DNA of 39,916 nt from an uncultured Alphaproteobacteria bacterium (GCA_944392315.1 CALXWH010000012.1:1-39916); one strand, 5' to 3'. Counted from the stretch's first letter, positions 15,356 to 25,171 are shown. A program made the numbers and translations. The notes: generated by a model not told the origin, from the sequence alone.

Positions 15356-15871
15356 TTACTCCCGATTTGATAATATAACACTTTTACCTAATTTTGTTAA
15401 AATTTCCTTTAATTTATCGTCTTTTATTCCATCAACTACATCTTCTATATACTTTTTTTCTTTTTCGTTTAATTTTATTTCTTCATTACCAGACTTTGTT
15501 TGTGCTACGCGAGGCTTTAATCGGATATTTTGACTAATATTGATTTTATGAATTGCTTTATATCCAAAATAGGCATTTATTTTTTCTAATAAATAATTTT
15601 CGCGGTGTTGCATTTCTAGTGCAAATCCGCCGGCAGGCACTTCCATATATAGAGTTCTGATGTTTTCTTTATAGTCATATTTTACTTTTATGGGATATGC
15701 AAATGACGCCAATTCTTGACCGACAATATCGGACCAATTTAACATAATATCCACCTCAACAAAATCTTCTACCGACATTACGTCTTTTATTAAAGGAACA
15801 AAGACACTACCTATGCTTTCTAATTCTTTGCAATGAGGTTCATCCGATATATGTATCTGAATTTTCTTCAT
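15356..15871 (-). CDS. DUF721 / DciA-like protein
   Basis: A 171-residue protein with the DUF721 pattern: an N-terminal helical segment, NWSDIVGQELASFAYPIKV and a short strand LYMEVPAGGFALEMQHRENYLLEKIN. In the alphaproteobacterial form this domain sits next to dsbA-like genes. DciA, a member of this superfamily, helps load the replicative helicase; whether this protein does so is not shown by the sequence. The C-terminal third is Lys/Glu-rich. It overlaps xerD by 4 bases (ATGA). Confidence 0.75.
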   Translation of the reverse strand: MKKIQIHISDEPHCKELESIGSVFVPLIKDVMSVEDFVEVDIMLNWSDIVGQELASFAYPIKVKYDYKENIRTLYMEVPAGGFALEMQHRENYLLEKINAYFGYKAIHKINISQNIRLKPRVAQTKSGNEEIKLNEKEKKYIEDVVDGIKDDKLKEILTKLGKSVILSNRE

Positions 15872-16782
15872 TCTTTTTTATTTTCCTCATACTGTTGCGT
15901 CAGCGGATGTCTTTTTTTTACTTCATTCATTAATTTTTCTGTGGTTATATGTGTATAAATTTCGGTTGTTACGATATTTTCGTGTCCAAGCATTTTTTGG
16001 ATTGACCTCAAATCCGCACTATTATTAACCAAGCGCGTTGCAAAGGAGTGTCTTAAAATATGGGGATGAACTTTTTCCGGGGATATTCCGGCTTTTATTG
16101 CTAACCGTTTTAAATTTTTAAAAAAACCATCTCTTGTGATATGACCCGAAAGTGATTTTTGAGATGGAAACATCCAGTTATTTTTTCTTTCACCTATAAA
16201 TCTATTTCTAACTTTTATATATTCCAATACATCATCTATAACTTCTTTTGTCACAGGTACAATCCTCTCCTTACTGCCTTTTCCGCATATCAATATCTGG
16301 TGCATATCATAATTAATTGCATTTTCCGGTAAGGATACCAACTCTGAAACTCTTAGACCCGATGAGTACATTAATTTTATCATTACGCGCATGCGCATAA
16401 ACGAAAAACTTTTTTTAGATTTTGCTACCGCACAAATTTTTTTTATTTCTTGAGCTGTTAAAAAGAGCGGTAGACTCTTTCCAACTTTTGGGGTTCTTAA
16501 TTTATTTGCGGGGCTTTCTTTTATGATTTTTTCACTTTGCAAAAATTTAAAAAACTCACGTATACAAGAAATTTTTCGTGATAGCGTCTTCGGTGTGCTT
16601 CCAGTTTCTTTTAGTTTTTTTAAATACTTTTCTATATCTTCGGTTTTTGTGTCTGCTATATCTCGTTGCGGCATTGAAGCGATAAACTGGCTTATATCAT
16701 TTTTATATGCGCTGAGCGTATTTAAAGCAGCCCCCGCCTCTACAGCTTTTGCATCCAAAAATTCGTTTACATAGTCTCTCAT
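15868..16782 (-). CDS. xerD: Tyrosine recombinase XerD/XerC, chromosome dimer resolution
   Basis: A 304-residue site-specific recombinase with all catalytic residues: Arg144 (SGLRVSE), Lys168 (CGKGSKER), His241 and Arg244 (HILRHSFAT), His267 (MLGHENI) and Tyr276 (TEIYTHI). The N-terminal SAM-like DNA-binding domain is complete (Leu/Ser-rich, with KTLSRKISCIREFFKFL). Length and the housekeeping operon support XerC/XerD rather than a mobile-element integrase. XerD is favoured, but XerC cannot be excluded without finding the second copy. The start overlaps the stop of a small lipoprotein gene (ATGA) and its stop overlaps the DUF721 gene. Confidence 0.92.
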   Translation of the reverse strand: MRDYVNEFLDAKAVEAGAALNTLSAYKNDISQFIASMPQRDIADTKTEDIEKYLKKLKETGSTPKTLSRKISCIREFFKFLQSEKIIKESPANKLRTPKVGKSLPLFLTAQEIKKICAVAKSKKSFSFMRMRVMIKLMYSSGLRVSELVSLPENAINYDMHQILICGKGSKERIVPVTKEVIDDVLEYIKVRNRFIGERKNNWMFPSQKSLSGHITRDGFFKNLKRLAIKAGISPEKVHPHILRHSFATRLVNNSADLRSIQKMLGHENIVTTEIYTHITTEKLMNEVKKRHPLTQQYEENKKE

Positions 16783-16919
16783 TTGCTAAGCTTTAGTTCC
16801 ACATTCTGTTCTACACGTTCTTGTTTTGGAGTTATATCTTTGCAGGCTGTATATGCTATACCCAAAATAATCACACAAAGAACCAAATATAAAACATATT
16901 TGCTATTTCTATTTTTCAT
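16779..16919 (-). CDS. Small predicted lipoprotein, 46 residues
   Basis: A 46-residue protein. It has a basic start (MKNRNSKY), a hydrophobic stretch (VLYLVLCVIILGIAYTA) and a Cys26 in a YTAC lipobox-like context, then a short polar tail (KDITPKQERVEQNVELKLSK). GGGAGAG lies 5 bases before the ATG, a strong ribosome binding site. Its TGA overlaps the ATG of xerD, so it is translationally coupled and is the first gene of the xerD-DUF721-dsbA-F0 operon. Short lipoproteins of this shape include LptM-like factors, but the tail does not clearly match them. Function unknown. Confidence 0.65.
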   Translation of the reverse strand: MKNRNSKYVLYLVLCVIILGIAYTACKDITPKQERVEQNVELKLSK

Positions 16920-16968
16920 TTGTTTCTCTCCCTTTGCTTATCTGCTTTTTTAAATTTCATTAAATAGA

Positions 16969-16992
16969 TATTGATTATTATTATTATCAATA
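16969..16992. promoter_or_regulatory. Inverted repeat in the divergent xerD-operon / aroK promoter region
   Basis: TATTGAT (16969-16975) and ATCAATA (16986-16992) form a perfect 7-bp inverted repeat around a 10-base AT spacer. It sits in the only intergenic space between two divergent operons. The look is that of a dimeric repressor site, loosely like a Fur-type box, but the region is so AT-rich that chance is a real alternative. Confidence 0.3.
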
Positions 16993-17038
16993 TATCCTTT
17001 ATTGTAAAGTGTGAATAATATTTTTTGTGAAGTTTAGA

Positions 17039-17593
17039 ATGACAAAAATTAATAAAATAATTTTACTAGTCGGACTTATCGGTAGTGGTAAGACGAGTGT
17101 CGGGAAAAGGCTTGCTAAAAAGCTCGGTCTTCCGTTTATTGACGGAGATCAAGAAATTGAAAAAGCTGCCGGACTTTCGGTTATTGATGTTTTTAAATGT
17201 TTCGGTGTTGAAGAATACAGAGCTGGTGAAGAAAGAATTATGAAAAGACTTTTATCCGGAGCTCCTTGTGTTTTGGCTTCCGGTGGCGGTGCTTTTGTTG
17301 CAGACCAGACGCGTATGCTGGCTAAAAAAAATGCCTTAACCATTTGGCTTAAAGCTGATATTGATGTTTTGTATAACCGAACTGCCGGAAGAAAAAGACG
17401 ACCTTTTTTACAGTGCAGCGACTCTAAAATCAAAAGTAAATTGCAGACTTATATTGATGAGGAATATCCTTATTATTCCGAAGCAGATATTATGGTTGAA
17501 ACCAGAAATGAGGCTGTTGACTGTACTGTTGGACGCGTCTTAAAAGCTATTGAAGATTATTTGAATAAAAATGTTGAAAAGGATGCATCATGA
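17039..17593 (+). CDS. aroK: Shikimate kinase
   Basis: A 184-residue P-loop kinase that phosphorylates shikimate in aromatic amino acid synthesis. Walker A is GLIGSGKTS (12-20). The Asp pair in FIDGDQEIE (35, 37) and Arg61 (EEYRAGEE) are shikimate and magnesium contacts, and the SGGGAF loop (81-86) is conserved. The lid Arg lies in RKRRPF. The ATG at 17039 is used; a GTG at 17027 would add four residues and neither has a strong ribosome binding site. In many alphaproteobacteria aroB follows aroK; here rph follows with a 4-base overlap (ATGA). Confidence 0.93.
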   Translation: MTKINKIILLVGLIGSGKTSVGKRLAKKLGLPFIDGDQEIEKAAGLSVIDVFKCFGVEEYRAGEERIMKRLLSGAPCVLASGGGAFVADQTRMLAKKNALTIWLKADIDVLYNRTAGRKRRPFLQCSDSKIKSKLQTYIDEEYPYYSEADIMVETRNEAVDCTVGRVLKAIEDYLNKNVEKDAS

Positions 17594-18309
17594 GAACAAA
17601 GAATCGTCAACCAGATGAACTTAGACCGGTTGAAATTATTCCTAATTTTAATCTCTACGCAGAAGGTTCTTGTCTTATCAAATGCGGTAATACCCATGTT
17701 ATCTGCACAGCAACTGTGGATGAAAAAGTACCGGCTTGGCTAAAAAATGAAGAAAGAGGTTGGATTACTGCTGAATATTCTTTATTACCCAGAGCCACTT
17801 CTACTCGTGTTTCTCGCGAGACTCACGGTGTTGGTGGGAGAACGCATGAAATTCAGAGACTTATTGGACGCTCTTTGAGGTCTGTTGTTGATTTGACTGT
17901 CTTAAAAGGGTTTTCTATTTTAATTGATTGTGACGTCATTCAAGCTGACGGCGGCACACGTACAGCTTCCATTACCGGAAGTTTCATTGCACTTTATATA
18001 GCACTTTCTAAAATGGTAAAAGAAGGTAAAATTCCTTATAATCCTATTCGGGAGTTTGTTGCTGCTATTTCTGTCGGTATTTGTCATAATGAATTTTTAT
18101 TAGATTTGGAATACATTGAAGATTCTTCTGCACAGGTTGATGCGAACTTTGTTTTAACAGAAAGCGGGAAAATTGTTGAAATTCAGGGAACGGCCGAAGG
18201 CGAACCTTTTTCTCAAGAAGATTACTCTCGTTTAATGAGCCTGGCTCAGAAAGGTATTAGCCAATTAATTCAATTACAAAAAGAGGTTTTAAAAAATGTT
18301 GAAATATAA
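17590..18309 (+). CDS. rph: Ribonuclease PH
   Basis: A 239-residue phosphorolytic 3'-to-5' exoribonuclease that trims tRNA 3' ends. The family signatures GGRTHEIQRLIGRSLR (phosphate binding) and DCDVIQADGGTRTASI (active site) are intact, as is NFVLTESGKIVEIQGTAEG. The N-terminal RPSGR motif common in this family is altered (MRTKNRQPDELRPV), a minor divergence. Normal length. It overlaps aroK by 4 bases and rdgB by 14. Confidence 0.97.
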   Translation: MRTKNRQPDELRPVEIIPNFNLYAEGSCLIKCGNTHVICTATVDEKVPAWLKNEERGWITAEYSLLPRATSTRVSRETHGVGGRTHEIQRLIGRSLRSVVDLTVLKGFSILIDCDVIQADGGTRTASITGSFIALYIALSKMVKEGKIPYNPIREFVAAISVGICHNEFLLDLEYIEDSSAQVDANFVLTESGKIVEIQGTAEGEPFSQEDYSRLMSLAQKGISQLIQLQKEVLKNVEI

Positions 18310-18898
18310 AGAGATTATTTTTGCCAGCCATAACCAAGGTAAAATTGCTGAAATCAGAGAGCTCCTTTCGCCTTATGGCGTTAAAGTGCTTTCTGCCACA
18401 GATTTGGACTTGCCTGATGTTGAAGAAACAGGGAAAACTTTTGAAGAAAATGCTTATATTAAGGCTTTGGCTGCGGCTAAGGCTAAAAATATTCCCTGCT
18501 TTGCAGACGATTCCGGATTGTGTGTAGATGCTATTGGGGGGAAACCCGGTGTATATACGGCACGTTATGCTCCGAATCGCGATTTCAACTTAGGAATGGA
18601 TAAGCTTTTGAAAGAATTGGATGACACTAATTCTAAAAATAGAGCGGCACATTTTTCGTGTGTTATTGTTTTTGCTAAGCCGGATGGTTCTTATAAATCT
18701 TTTGAAGGCCGAGTTGACGGTAATATCGCGGCAAGTAAAACTGGTTCTGCCGGTTTTGGATATGATCCTATCTTTATTCCTACAGGATATTCTCGTTCTT
18801 TTGCAGAAATTTCTAGCGAAGAAAAAAATAAGATTTCTCACAGAGGACGGGCACTCCAAAAATTTATTGCTTATTTAATCGGAGAAAATGAACACTAA
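18296..18898 (+). CDS. rdgB: dITP/XTP pyrophosphatase (RdgB/HAM1)
   Basis: A 200-residue house-cleaning enzyme that hydrolyses dITP, ITP and XTP. Signatures: SHNQGKIAEI near the start, CFADDSGLCVDAIGGKPG with the metal-binding Asp pair, GFGYDPIFIP, and SHRGRAL near the end. AGAGG lies before the start, inside the end of rph. The stop and the addB start share a base (TAATG), so translation is coupled. The rph-rdgB pairing is common in alphaproteobacteria. Confidence 0.97.
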   Translation: MLKYKEIIFASHNQGKIAEIRELLSPYGVKVLSATDLDLPDVEETGKTFEENAYIKALAAAKAKNIPCFADDSGLCVDAIGGKPGVYTARYAPNRDFNLGMDKLLKELDDTNSKNRAAHFSCVIVFAKPDGSYKSFEGRVDGNIAASKTGSAGFGYDPIFIPTGYSRSFAEISSEEKNKISHRGRALQKFIAYLIGENEH

Positions 18899-21804
18899 TG
18901 ACGATTTCTTCTCATCTCTTTAATATTCCTATCAGTTGTTCATTTTGGGATACATTAGCGAATCGGTATCTTGATAAATACAGCGACACACCTTTAGAGT
19001 TGGCTAATGTATTATTTTTGCTCCCGAATCGTCGTTCTTGTATGGATTTGACTAATGCATTTGTACGAATTCACGGACGAGCTCCGGCTATTTTACCGCA
19101 GATGATCCCTATTGCCGATATGGATGATGATGAGATTTTCTTTAGCGGTTTTGACCTTGATGAAATGTTTGCTACTGAAGCAAACACTATAAGCCGTGAC
19201 GAAAGACTGTTCCTCTTTACACGCTTAATCATGTCTAAACCGACAGATTTTGGATTGAAACAAATTTCTTTGGCGCAAGCTCTTAGTCTTGCTATAGATT
19301 TGGCCAAATTGATTGATACAGCCGTTAATCAAGGCTTATCTTTTGATAAATTGCAGGATTTAGTGCCTGAAAAATATGCAACACATTGGCAAGAAACACT
19401 CAAGCTACTTAAAATCATTACCGAATTTTGGCCGATGATTTTAAAAGACAGAAAGGCTGTTGATGTTTGCCAGATGAAAAACACTCTTTTGTTTAAACAG
19501 GCTGATATTTGGGCACATTCTCCCACTTCGCAAAATATTGTTGCAGCAGGTATTACGGCCAGTTTTCCGGCAATTGTTACTCTCTTGAAGAGTATTATGG
19601 CACTACCTAATGGTGAAATATATTTTGCGGGGATTGATCGTTTGGCTGACCAGGCTTATTGGGAAGCTATTGATGAGACACATCCTATGTTTGAGCTTAA
19701 AGCTCTTTTAGGTCTATTAAACATTTCACGTGATGATATTTCTGATGTCATTCCGCCTTGCTTACCCGATAGAGAATACCTTATCTCGGAAATTATGAGA
19801 CCGGCAGTTGTTTCTGACGTTTGGCGTAAAATCAGTGGGCGATTTCATTTAGATAACGCTCTTCAAGGAATATCGGTTATTAACTGTAACACTCAGAGAG
19901 ATGAGGCTTTGGCTATTGCTCTGAAAATGAGGGAAGTACTCAATACCCCTGAAAAAACAGCTGCACTTATTACCTATGACAGGAATTTAGCTCGTCGTGT
20001 TGCATCTGAGTTGGAGCGTTTTGAAATAAAAATAGACGACTCCGCCGGATTACCTCTTTCTTTGACCTCTATTGGAATTTTTTTCAGATTATTGGCAGAG
20101 GCTGCTGATAATTGCGAATCGGATATTGCTCTTATTTCTTTATTAAAACATCCTTTGATGTTGATGGGGGAAAACGCCTCCGATTTTAGAACATCTGTCT
20201 ATAAATATGAAACAGCTTTGCGTCTTGCTAAAACAGATTCACTTGATCAGCAAGTAACGGATTTAATATTGCACATTAAAGGTGTTTTGAAAGATTTTTC
20301 AGAATATTTGCATAATCCTTCGGTTTCTTTTAGGGAAATTTTAGAAAAACATCTTCAACTTGCCGAATTTTGTGCTAATTCAGATGTTCTTTTAGGCAAT
20401 ATGATCCTCTGGAAAGGAGATGCCGGTAAGGCGGCTGCGAAGTTTTTTACTCAGCTTTTAGCTTCATCCGAGACATTGGGTCCTATTCAGGGCAAAGATT
20501 ATTTACCTTTGTTGTGCGAGCTCATGAGTCTTGAGAGTGTGCGAGCAAGGTATGGCACGCACCCGCGATTGAATATTCTTGGTCCGATTGAAGCAAGGTT
20601 GCATCATTTTGATACAGTTATTCTTGGCGAAGTTAATGAAGGTATATGGCCGAAACCTGCTCAAGCCGATATGTGGATGTCGCGCCCGATGAAAAAAGAT
20701 TTTGGTTTTAGTTTGCCTGAAAAAGCTATTGGTATTTTAGGAGCAGATTTATGCGGATTTCTTGCTTCTTCTAATGTTGTTATCACAAGAGCTGAACGTG
20801 TTGACGGCGTACCGATGAAAAAATCTCGTTGGTTGCTCAGATTTGAAACAGTTTTGAAAGCTCTTAAATCTGATATTTTGATGATAACGGATACTTCATT
20901 TTCTACTTTTGCAAATTGCTTAGATAAACCGTCTTCGTACATTAGTATTAAAGCACCGGCGCCTTGTCCACCGCTTTCTGCCAGACCTCGGCGTTTATCT
21001 GCAAGTGGTGTGGATTTGCTGATACAAGATCCCTATTCCGTATTTGCAAAATATATCTTAAAACTATACCCTCTTGATGATTTGGATAAAGAAAAAGACC
21101 AACGGGATTATGGTACCTTAATTCATAGCATTATTGAAGATTTCAACAATCGTTATCCCGAGCAACTGCCGCCTGAACCTCTGGATGTTCTTGTGGATTT
21201 GGGCAGGCAACACTTTAGTTCTGCCGATTTATCTAAAGATTTGGAAGCTTTTTGGTGGCCCAAATTTTTAAAGACCGCAGAGTGGATTATTGCACAAGAA
21301 AAAGAATATCGTTTTAGCGTTAAACGTGTTCATAACGAAATTAAGGGTGAAATCAGCTATGATTTACCTTACGGACCTTATACCTTTACGGCAAAAGCTG
21401 ACCGCATTGATGAGATGAAAGGTGGCGGTTTTAATATTCTTGACTATAAAACAGGTAGAATTCCCTCAAACAAAGAAGTTCAAAGCGGACACGCTTTGCA
21501 ACTGCCGCTTGAGGGGCTTATTGCTGCTAAAGGAAAATTTGAGGGACTTCAGAACGCACAAGTGCAAAAACTTATCTATTGGCAATTGGGAAACTCTAAA
21601 TTAGAAATTTTACCGCAAACTGATGACCTTTTGCAGAAAGCTGAAGAATATCTCTTAAAATTAGTGGAAACATTTGATTTTGAAACAACACCTTATCATT
21701 CTCGTCCTATTCCGAAATTTATTCCTAAAAACAGTGATTATGAACATTTGGCGCGCATAAGAGAGTGGTCGGTTCAAGAAGAAGGAGATAGTGGTGATGA
21801 ATAA
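18898..21804 (+). CDS. addB: AddB subunit of the AddAB helicase-nuclease, alphaproteobacterial type
   Basis: A 968-residue partner of AddA in double-strand break resection. The N-terminal two-thirds form an inactivated UvrD-like helicase fold (LFLLPNRRSCMDL start; GEVNEGIWPKPAQADMWMSR near 583 is a strong family signature). A RecB-type nuclease domain lies at the C-terminus (YGTLIHSIIEDF, then ILDYKTGRIPS near 842). The second part of that motif gives the catalytic D-x-K. No four-Cys iron-sulfur cluster of the Bacillus AddB kind was seen, as expected for the alphaproteobacterial type. It overlaps rdgB by 1 base and addA by 8. Confidence 0.95.
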   Translation: MTISSHLFNIPISCSFWDTLANRYLDKYSDTPLELANVLFLLPNRRSCMDLTNAFVRIHGRAPAILPQMIPIADMDDDEIFFSGFDLDEMFATEANTISRDERLFLFTRLIMSKPTDFGLKQISLAQALSLAIDLAKLIDTAVNQGLSFDKLQDLVPEKYATHWQETLKLLKIITEFWPMILKDRKAVDVCQMKNTLLFKQADIWAHSPTSQNIVAAGITASFPAIVTLLKSIMALPNGEIYFAGIDRLADQAYWEAIDETHPMFELKALLGLLNISRDDISDVIPPCLPDREYLISEIMRPAVVSDVWRKISGRFHLDNALQGISVINCNTQRDEALAIALKMREVLNTPEKTAALITYDRNLARRVASELERFEIKIDDSAGLPLSLTSIGIFFRLLAEAADNCESDIALISLLKHPLMLMGENASDFRTSVYKYETALRLAKTDSLDQQVTDLILHIKGVLKDFSEYLHNPSVSFREILEKHLQLAEFCANSDVLLGNMILWKGDAGKAAAKFFTQLLASSETLGPIQGKDYLPLLCELMSLESVRARYGTHPRLNILGPIEARLHHFDTVILGEVNEGIWPKPAQADMWMSRPMKKDFGFSLPEKAIGILGADLCGFLASSNVVITRAERVDGVPMKKSRWLLRFETVLKALKSDILMITDTSFSTFANCLDKPSSYISIKAPAPCPPLSARPRRLSASGVDLLIQDPYSVFAKYILKLYPLDDLDKEKDQRDYGTLIHSIIEDFNNRYPEQLPPEPLDVLVDLGRQHFSSADLSKDLEAFWWPKFLKTAEWIIAQEKEYRFSVKRVHNEIKGEISYDLPYGPYTFTAKADRIDEMKGGGFNILDYKTGRIPSNKEVQSGHALQLPLEGLIAAKGKFEGLQNAQVQKLIYWQLGNSKLEILPQTDDLLQKAEEYLLKLVETFDFETTPYHSRPIPKFIPKNSDYEHLARIREWSVQEEGDSGDE

Positions 21805-24800
21805 TATACAAGCAGAAAAAGACAGCTTATCTCAACTTGCAACAGAACAACAATCTTCTGCTTCGGATCCGCTTCACTCCGTTTGGGTGGAAGCATCTGC
21901 CGGTACGGGAAAAACAAAAGTTTTATCGGATAGAGTTTTAAGACTGCTCCTTTCTAAGGTTAATCCGGCCAAAATTCTTTGTTTAACATATACAAAAGCA
22001 GCTGCTGTTGAGATGAATGAGCGTATTGCAAAACGTCTAAGCACTTGGGCTGTTGAAAGTAATGAGGACTTGTCTTCGGAACTCACATCTCTTCTGGGAC
22101 GAGATTATTTTGCTATTCCCGAAGAGCAGTTACTGACCTTTGCAAGGACTTCGTTTGCAACCCTTTTGGATACTCCGGGAGGAATGAAAATTCAGACAAT
22201 TCATAGCTTTTGTCAGGATATTCTGAAACGTTTTCCGCTGGAAGCCGGCATTTCTCCTTATTTTGAAGTTATGGACGATAGGCGTTCCAAAGAAATTCTC
22301 CAAAACTTAAAAGTTGAATTGTTAAAGCAAGCCGATATTGATGTTGATAGTCCTCTTGCGGAAGCTATTGCTTATTTAACCCAACATACCAGTGAATATA
22401 AATTTCCCGAAATGATGAATTTGATTACGGAGAATCGAAGTAAAATTGATGCGCTTTTGCAAAAATTTGATAACGATATCCAGCAAATCGTGCATTTATT
22501 AGAGGAAAAACTCGGCGTTAACAAAGACCTTAATGTTGAAGATATTCAAAAGCAAATTATTACTTCTATCGGTGATGAGAATCTGAAATTTGCCGTTACG
22601 GCGTTTAATCAAGGCAGTAAAGAAGATTTAAAACGGGCTCAAGTATTTAGCGATATTGCAACCTCTCCATTTTCTTCTGTTTTATATGAAAAATATAAGA
22701 AAATTCTTTTAACCGATAAAGGAGATGTTAGGTCTTCTTTAGCGACAAAATCGGTTTCAAATAAATTTCCAGAAATCCTATCTTTTATGAATAATGAGGC
22801 ACAAAAGGTTATTGAAGCTGAACAGAAAATTGCTGCTTTGAGTGTCTTAAAGTCTACAATTGCCGTGCTCTATATTGCACAATGCATTATTTCTCGGTAT
22901 CGTGAGTACAAAGAGCTTTATGCCGCTCTTGACTATGAAGACTTAATTGTTATTACGCGTCGTCTCTTAGAAAACAGATCTGTTGCAGATTGGGTCTTAT
23001 TTAAACTTGACGGTGGTATTGATCACATTTTAATTGACGAAGCGCAAGATACTTCTCCGGCACAGTGGGCGATTGTTCGCGCACTAACGCAGGAATTTTT
23101 TGCAGGTTTGGGTTCTTATCAAGAGAAATTGCCTCGTAGCGTTTTTGTTGTTGGGGATAGAAAACAATCTATTTACAGTTTTCAGGGGGCTGACCCGAAT
23201 GAATTTGATAAAATGTATCATTATTTTGATGAGAGAATCCAAGATTTCAAAAAAGTTCATTTGGATGTTTCTTTCCGTTCTACCCAAGCTGTTATGGACT
23301 GTGTGAATACTCTCTTTGAAGTTGAAACGGCTAAAAAAGGCGTTGTTCCCGAAGGTGAACATATTAACCATAGGCCTTATCGCTTAGGTGATGGGGGACG
23401 TGTGGAGATTTTGCCTCTTCTGCAGCCTACAAACGATACAGCTAAAGATAAATATAATTGGATTATCCCCGTTGTCAGAGAACAAAATTCTTCCGTTTCT
23501 AATATGCTGGCGCGGCAAATTGCCTTTAATATCAAAAAAATGGTTGAGAATAAAGAAATTCTTGCCTCCAAGAATCGTCCCGTGCGATATGGTGACTTCA
23601 TGTTTTTAGTCCAACAGCGCAAGAGTTTTGTTGAGGAGTTTGTCCGCGCGTGTAAAGATATCGGGGTTAATGTTGCCGGTGTTGATAAGCTCAAGCTTTT
23701 GGAACAAATCGCCGTACAAGATTTAATCTCTCTCGGAAAATTTTTGTTGCTCCCAACAGATGATTTATCTCTTGCGGAAGTACTAAAATCCCCTATTTTT
23801 GGTCTTGATGATGATGATTTATTTAAACTCTGCTATAATAGAACCGGAACGTTATTTCATCATCTTCTAAAACATCCGGATTACACAATAATTGCCGAGC
23901 AATTGAAATCATTACTCAATATGGTAGGGTTTGTTCGCCCATATGAATTATTTAATACTGTTCTGGTAAACCTTAAAGGACGCACCAATTTTGTTGCCCG
24001 TATGGGCAATGAAGTTGAAGATGTCTTGGATGAATTTTTGAATCTTTCTATTATTTTTGAGCAAACGCATACTCCATCTCTGGAGGCTTTTATTTCCTGG
24101 ATATTACAAGATGAAGTTATTATTCAAAAAGAGATGGAACAAGGGGAAAGCGATACCGTTAAAATTATGACTGTCCATGGCTCAAAAGGCTTACAGGCGC
24201 CTATTGTTATTTTAGCGGATACTACAAAAATTAAAAATAAATCTCGTAAAAGTGAATTTTTATGGGATAAAGATAATACTTTCTATTTTCCTCTTTCTGC
24301 CGGTTCCTATGATGCAAAGTGCAACAAAATCAAAGATGCTAATCTAGAGGCTGATTTTGATGAATACCGCAGATTACTCTATGTTGCTCTGACGCGTGCC
24401 GAAGATAGACTTTATATAGCAGGCTTTTCAAAAACAAATGTTTCTGAACAGTCTTGGTATAAGTTACTTGCTGATAACCTAAAATCTAATGTTCCCTTAA
24501 AAGAAGGAGACAAAAGAATCGTCTATGATATTCCACAACAAAATGTTGTAAAAAAGCAGGAACACGTTTCACCAGTATCTTCTATTTCTATGGATTTTTC
24601 TGCTATTTTAACTCCTGCTCCGATTGAAAATCCTTTGGCTAAACCTTATACCCCATCAAAAGACAAAACAGATGAAGAGGAAATTGTTGCGTCACCACTT
24701 GTAGAACAAGGCAATTTTTACAGAAGAGGTACTGTTATACATAAATTATTGCAGTATATCGGCGCTTTAAATGAAGAATATCGTGAAAAAGCCTCTCAAG

Positions 24801-25171
24801 AATTTTTAAGAAAGCATTTATCTGATTTTTCCGACTCTGAGCGTCAACAAATTGTTCATGAAGTTTTGGCATTGTGTCAACGTTTTCCAGAGTTGTTTTC
24901 TGAGCACTCTAAAGCGGAAGTTCCAATTATTGGGGAAGTTGATGGGCTGATTATCTCTGCAAAAGTGGACAGACTTATTGTTTTGCCGGATAAAGTTTTG
25001 ATTGTTGACTACAAGACAAATCGTCCGGCGGCTAAGACATTAGATGAAGTTCCTCAAATTTATTTTACACAGCTTCGTTCTTACAAAGAGTTAGTGCAAC
25101 GTATCTATCCTCATAAACTTGTTGAGACTTACTTGCTGTGGACTAATACTTGTAATTTGATGAAAGTATAA
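21797..25171 (+). CDS. addA: AddA subunit of the AddAB helicase-nuclease
   Basis: A 1124-residue UvrD-family 3'-to-5' helicase with a C-terminal nuclease, processing DNA ends for RecA. Helicase motifs in order: Walker A ASAGTGKT (33-40), LTYTKAAAVEMNERI, IDEAQDTSPAQW, GDRKQSIYSFQGAD, TVHGSKGLQAPIV and YVALTRAEDRLYIAG. The nuclease signature is LIVDYKTNRPA near the end. ATG 21797 is preferred over GTG 21791 or 21794: GGAG lies 9 bases before it and the two GTG codons are too close. It overlaps addB by 8 bases. The addB-addA-trxA order is the alphaproteobacterial arrangement. Confidence 0.97.
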   Translation: MNNIQAEKDSLSQLATEQQSSASDPLHSVWVEASAGTGKTKVLSDRVLRLLLSKVNPAKILCLTYTKAAAVEMNERIAKRLSTWAVESNEDLSSELTSLLGRDYFAIPEEQLLTFARTSFATLLDTPGGMKIQTIHSFCQDILKRFPLEAGISPYFEVMDDRRSKEILQNLKVELLKQADIDVDSPLAEAIAYLTQHTSEYKFPEMMNLITENRSKIDALLQKFDNDIQQIVHLLEEKLGVNKDLNVEDIQKQIITSIGDENLKFAVTAFNQGSKEDLKRAQVFSDIATSPFSSVLYEKYKKILLTDKGDVRSSLATKSVSNKFPEILSFMNNEAQKVIEAEQKIAALSVLKSTIAVLYIAQCIISRYREYKELYAALDYEDLIVITRRLLENRSVADWVLFKLDGGIDHILIDEAQDTSPAQWAIVRALTQEFFAGLGSYQEKLPRSVFVVGDRKQSIYSFQGADPNEFDKMYHYFDERIQDFKKVHLDVSFRSTQAVMDCVNTLFEVETAKKGVVPEGEHINHRPYRLGDGGRVEILPLLQPTNDTAKDKYNWIIPVVREQNSSVSNMLARQIAFNIKKMVENKEILASKNRPVRYGDFMFLVQQRKSFVEEFVRACKDIGVNVAGVDKLKLLEQIAVQDLISLGKFLLLPTDDLSLAEVLKSPIFGLDDDDLFKLCYNRTGTLFHHLLKHPDYTIIAEQLKSLLNMVGFVRPYELFNTVLVNLKGRTNFVARMGNEVEDVLDEFLNLSIIFEQTHTPSLEAFISWILQDEVIIQKEMEQGESDTVKIMTVHGSKGLQAPIVILADTTKIKNKSRKSEFLWDKDNTFYFPLSAGSYDAKCNKIKDANLEADFDEYRRLLYVALTRAEDRLYIAGFSKTNVSEQSWYKLLADNLKSNVPLKEGDKRIVYDIPQQNVVKKQEHVSPVSSISMDFSAILTPAPIENPLAKPYTPSKDKTDEEEIVASPLVEQGNFYRRGTVIHKLLQYIGALNEEYREKASQEFLRKHLSDFSDSERQQIVHEVLALCQRFPELFSEHSKAEVPIIGEVDGLIISAKVDRLIVLPDKVLIVDYKTNRPAAKTLDEVPQIYFTQLRSYKELVQRIYPHKLVETYLLWTNTCNLMKV

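Noticed and set aside
15868..16782. Tyrosine recombinase as a sign of a mobile element
   Set aside because: It is in a housekeeping operon with overlapping genes, has XerC/XerD length, and no att repeats, tRNA or phage genes flank it.
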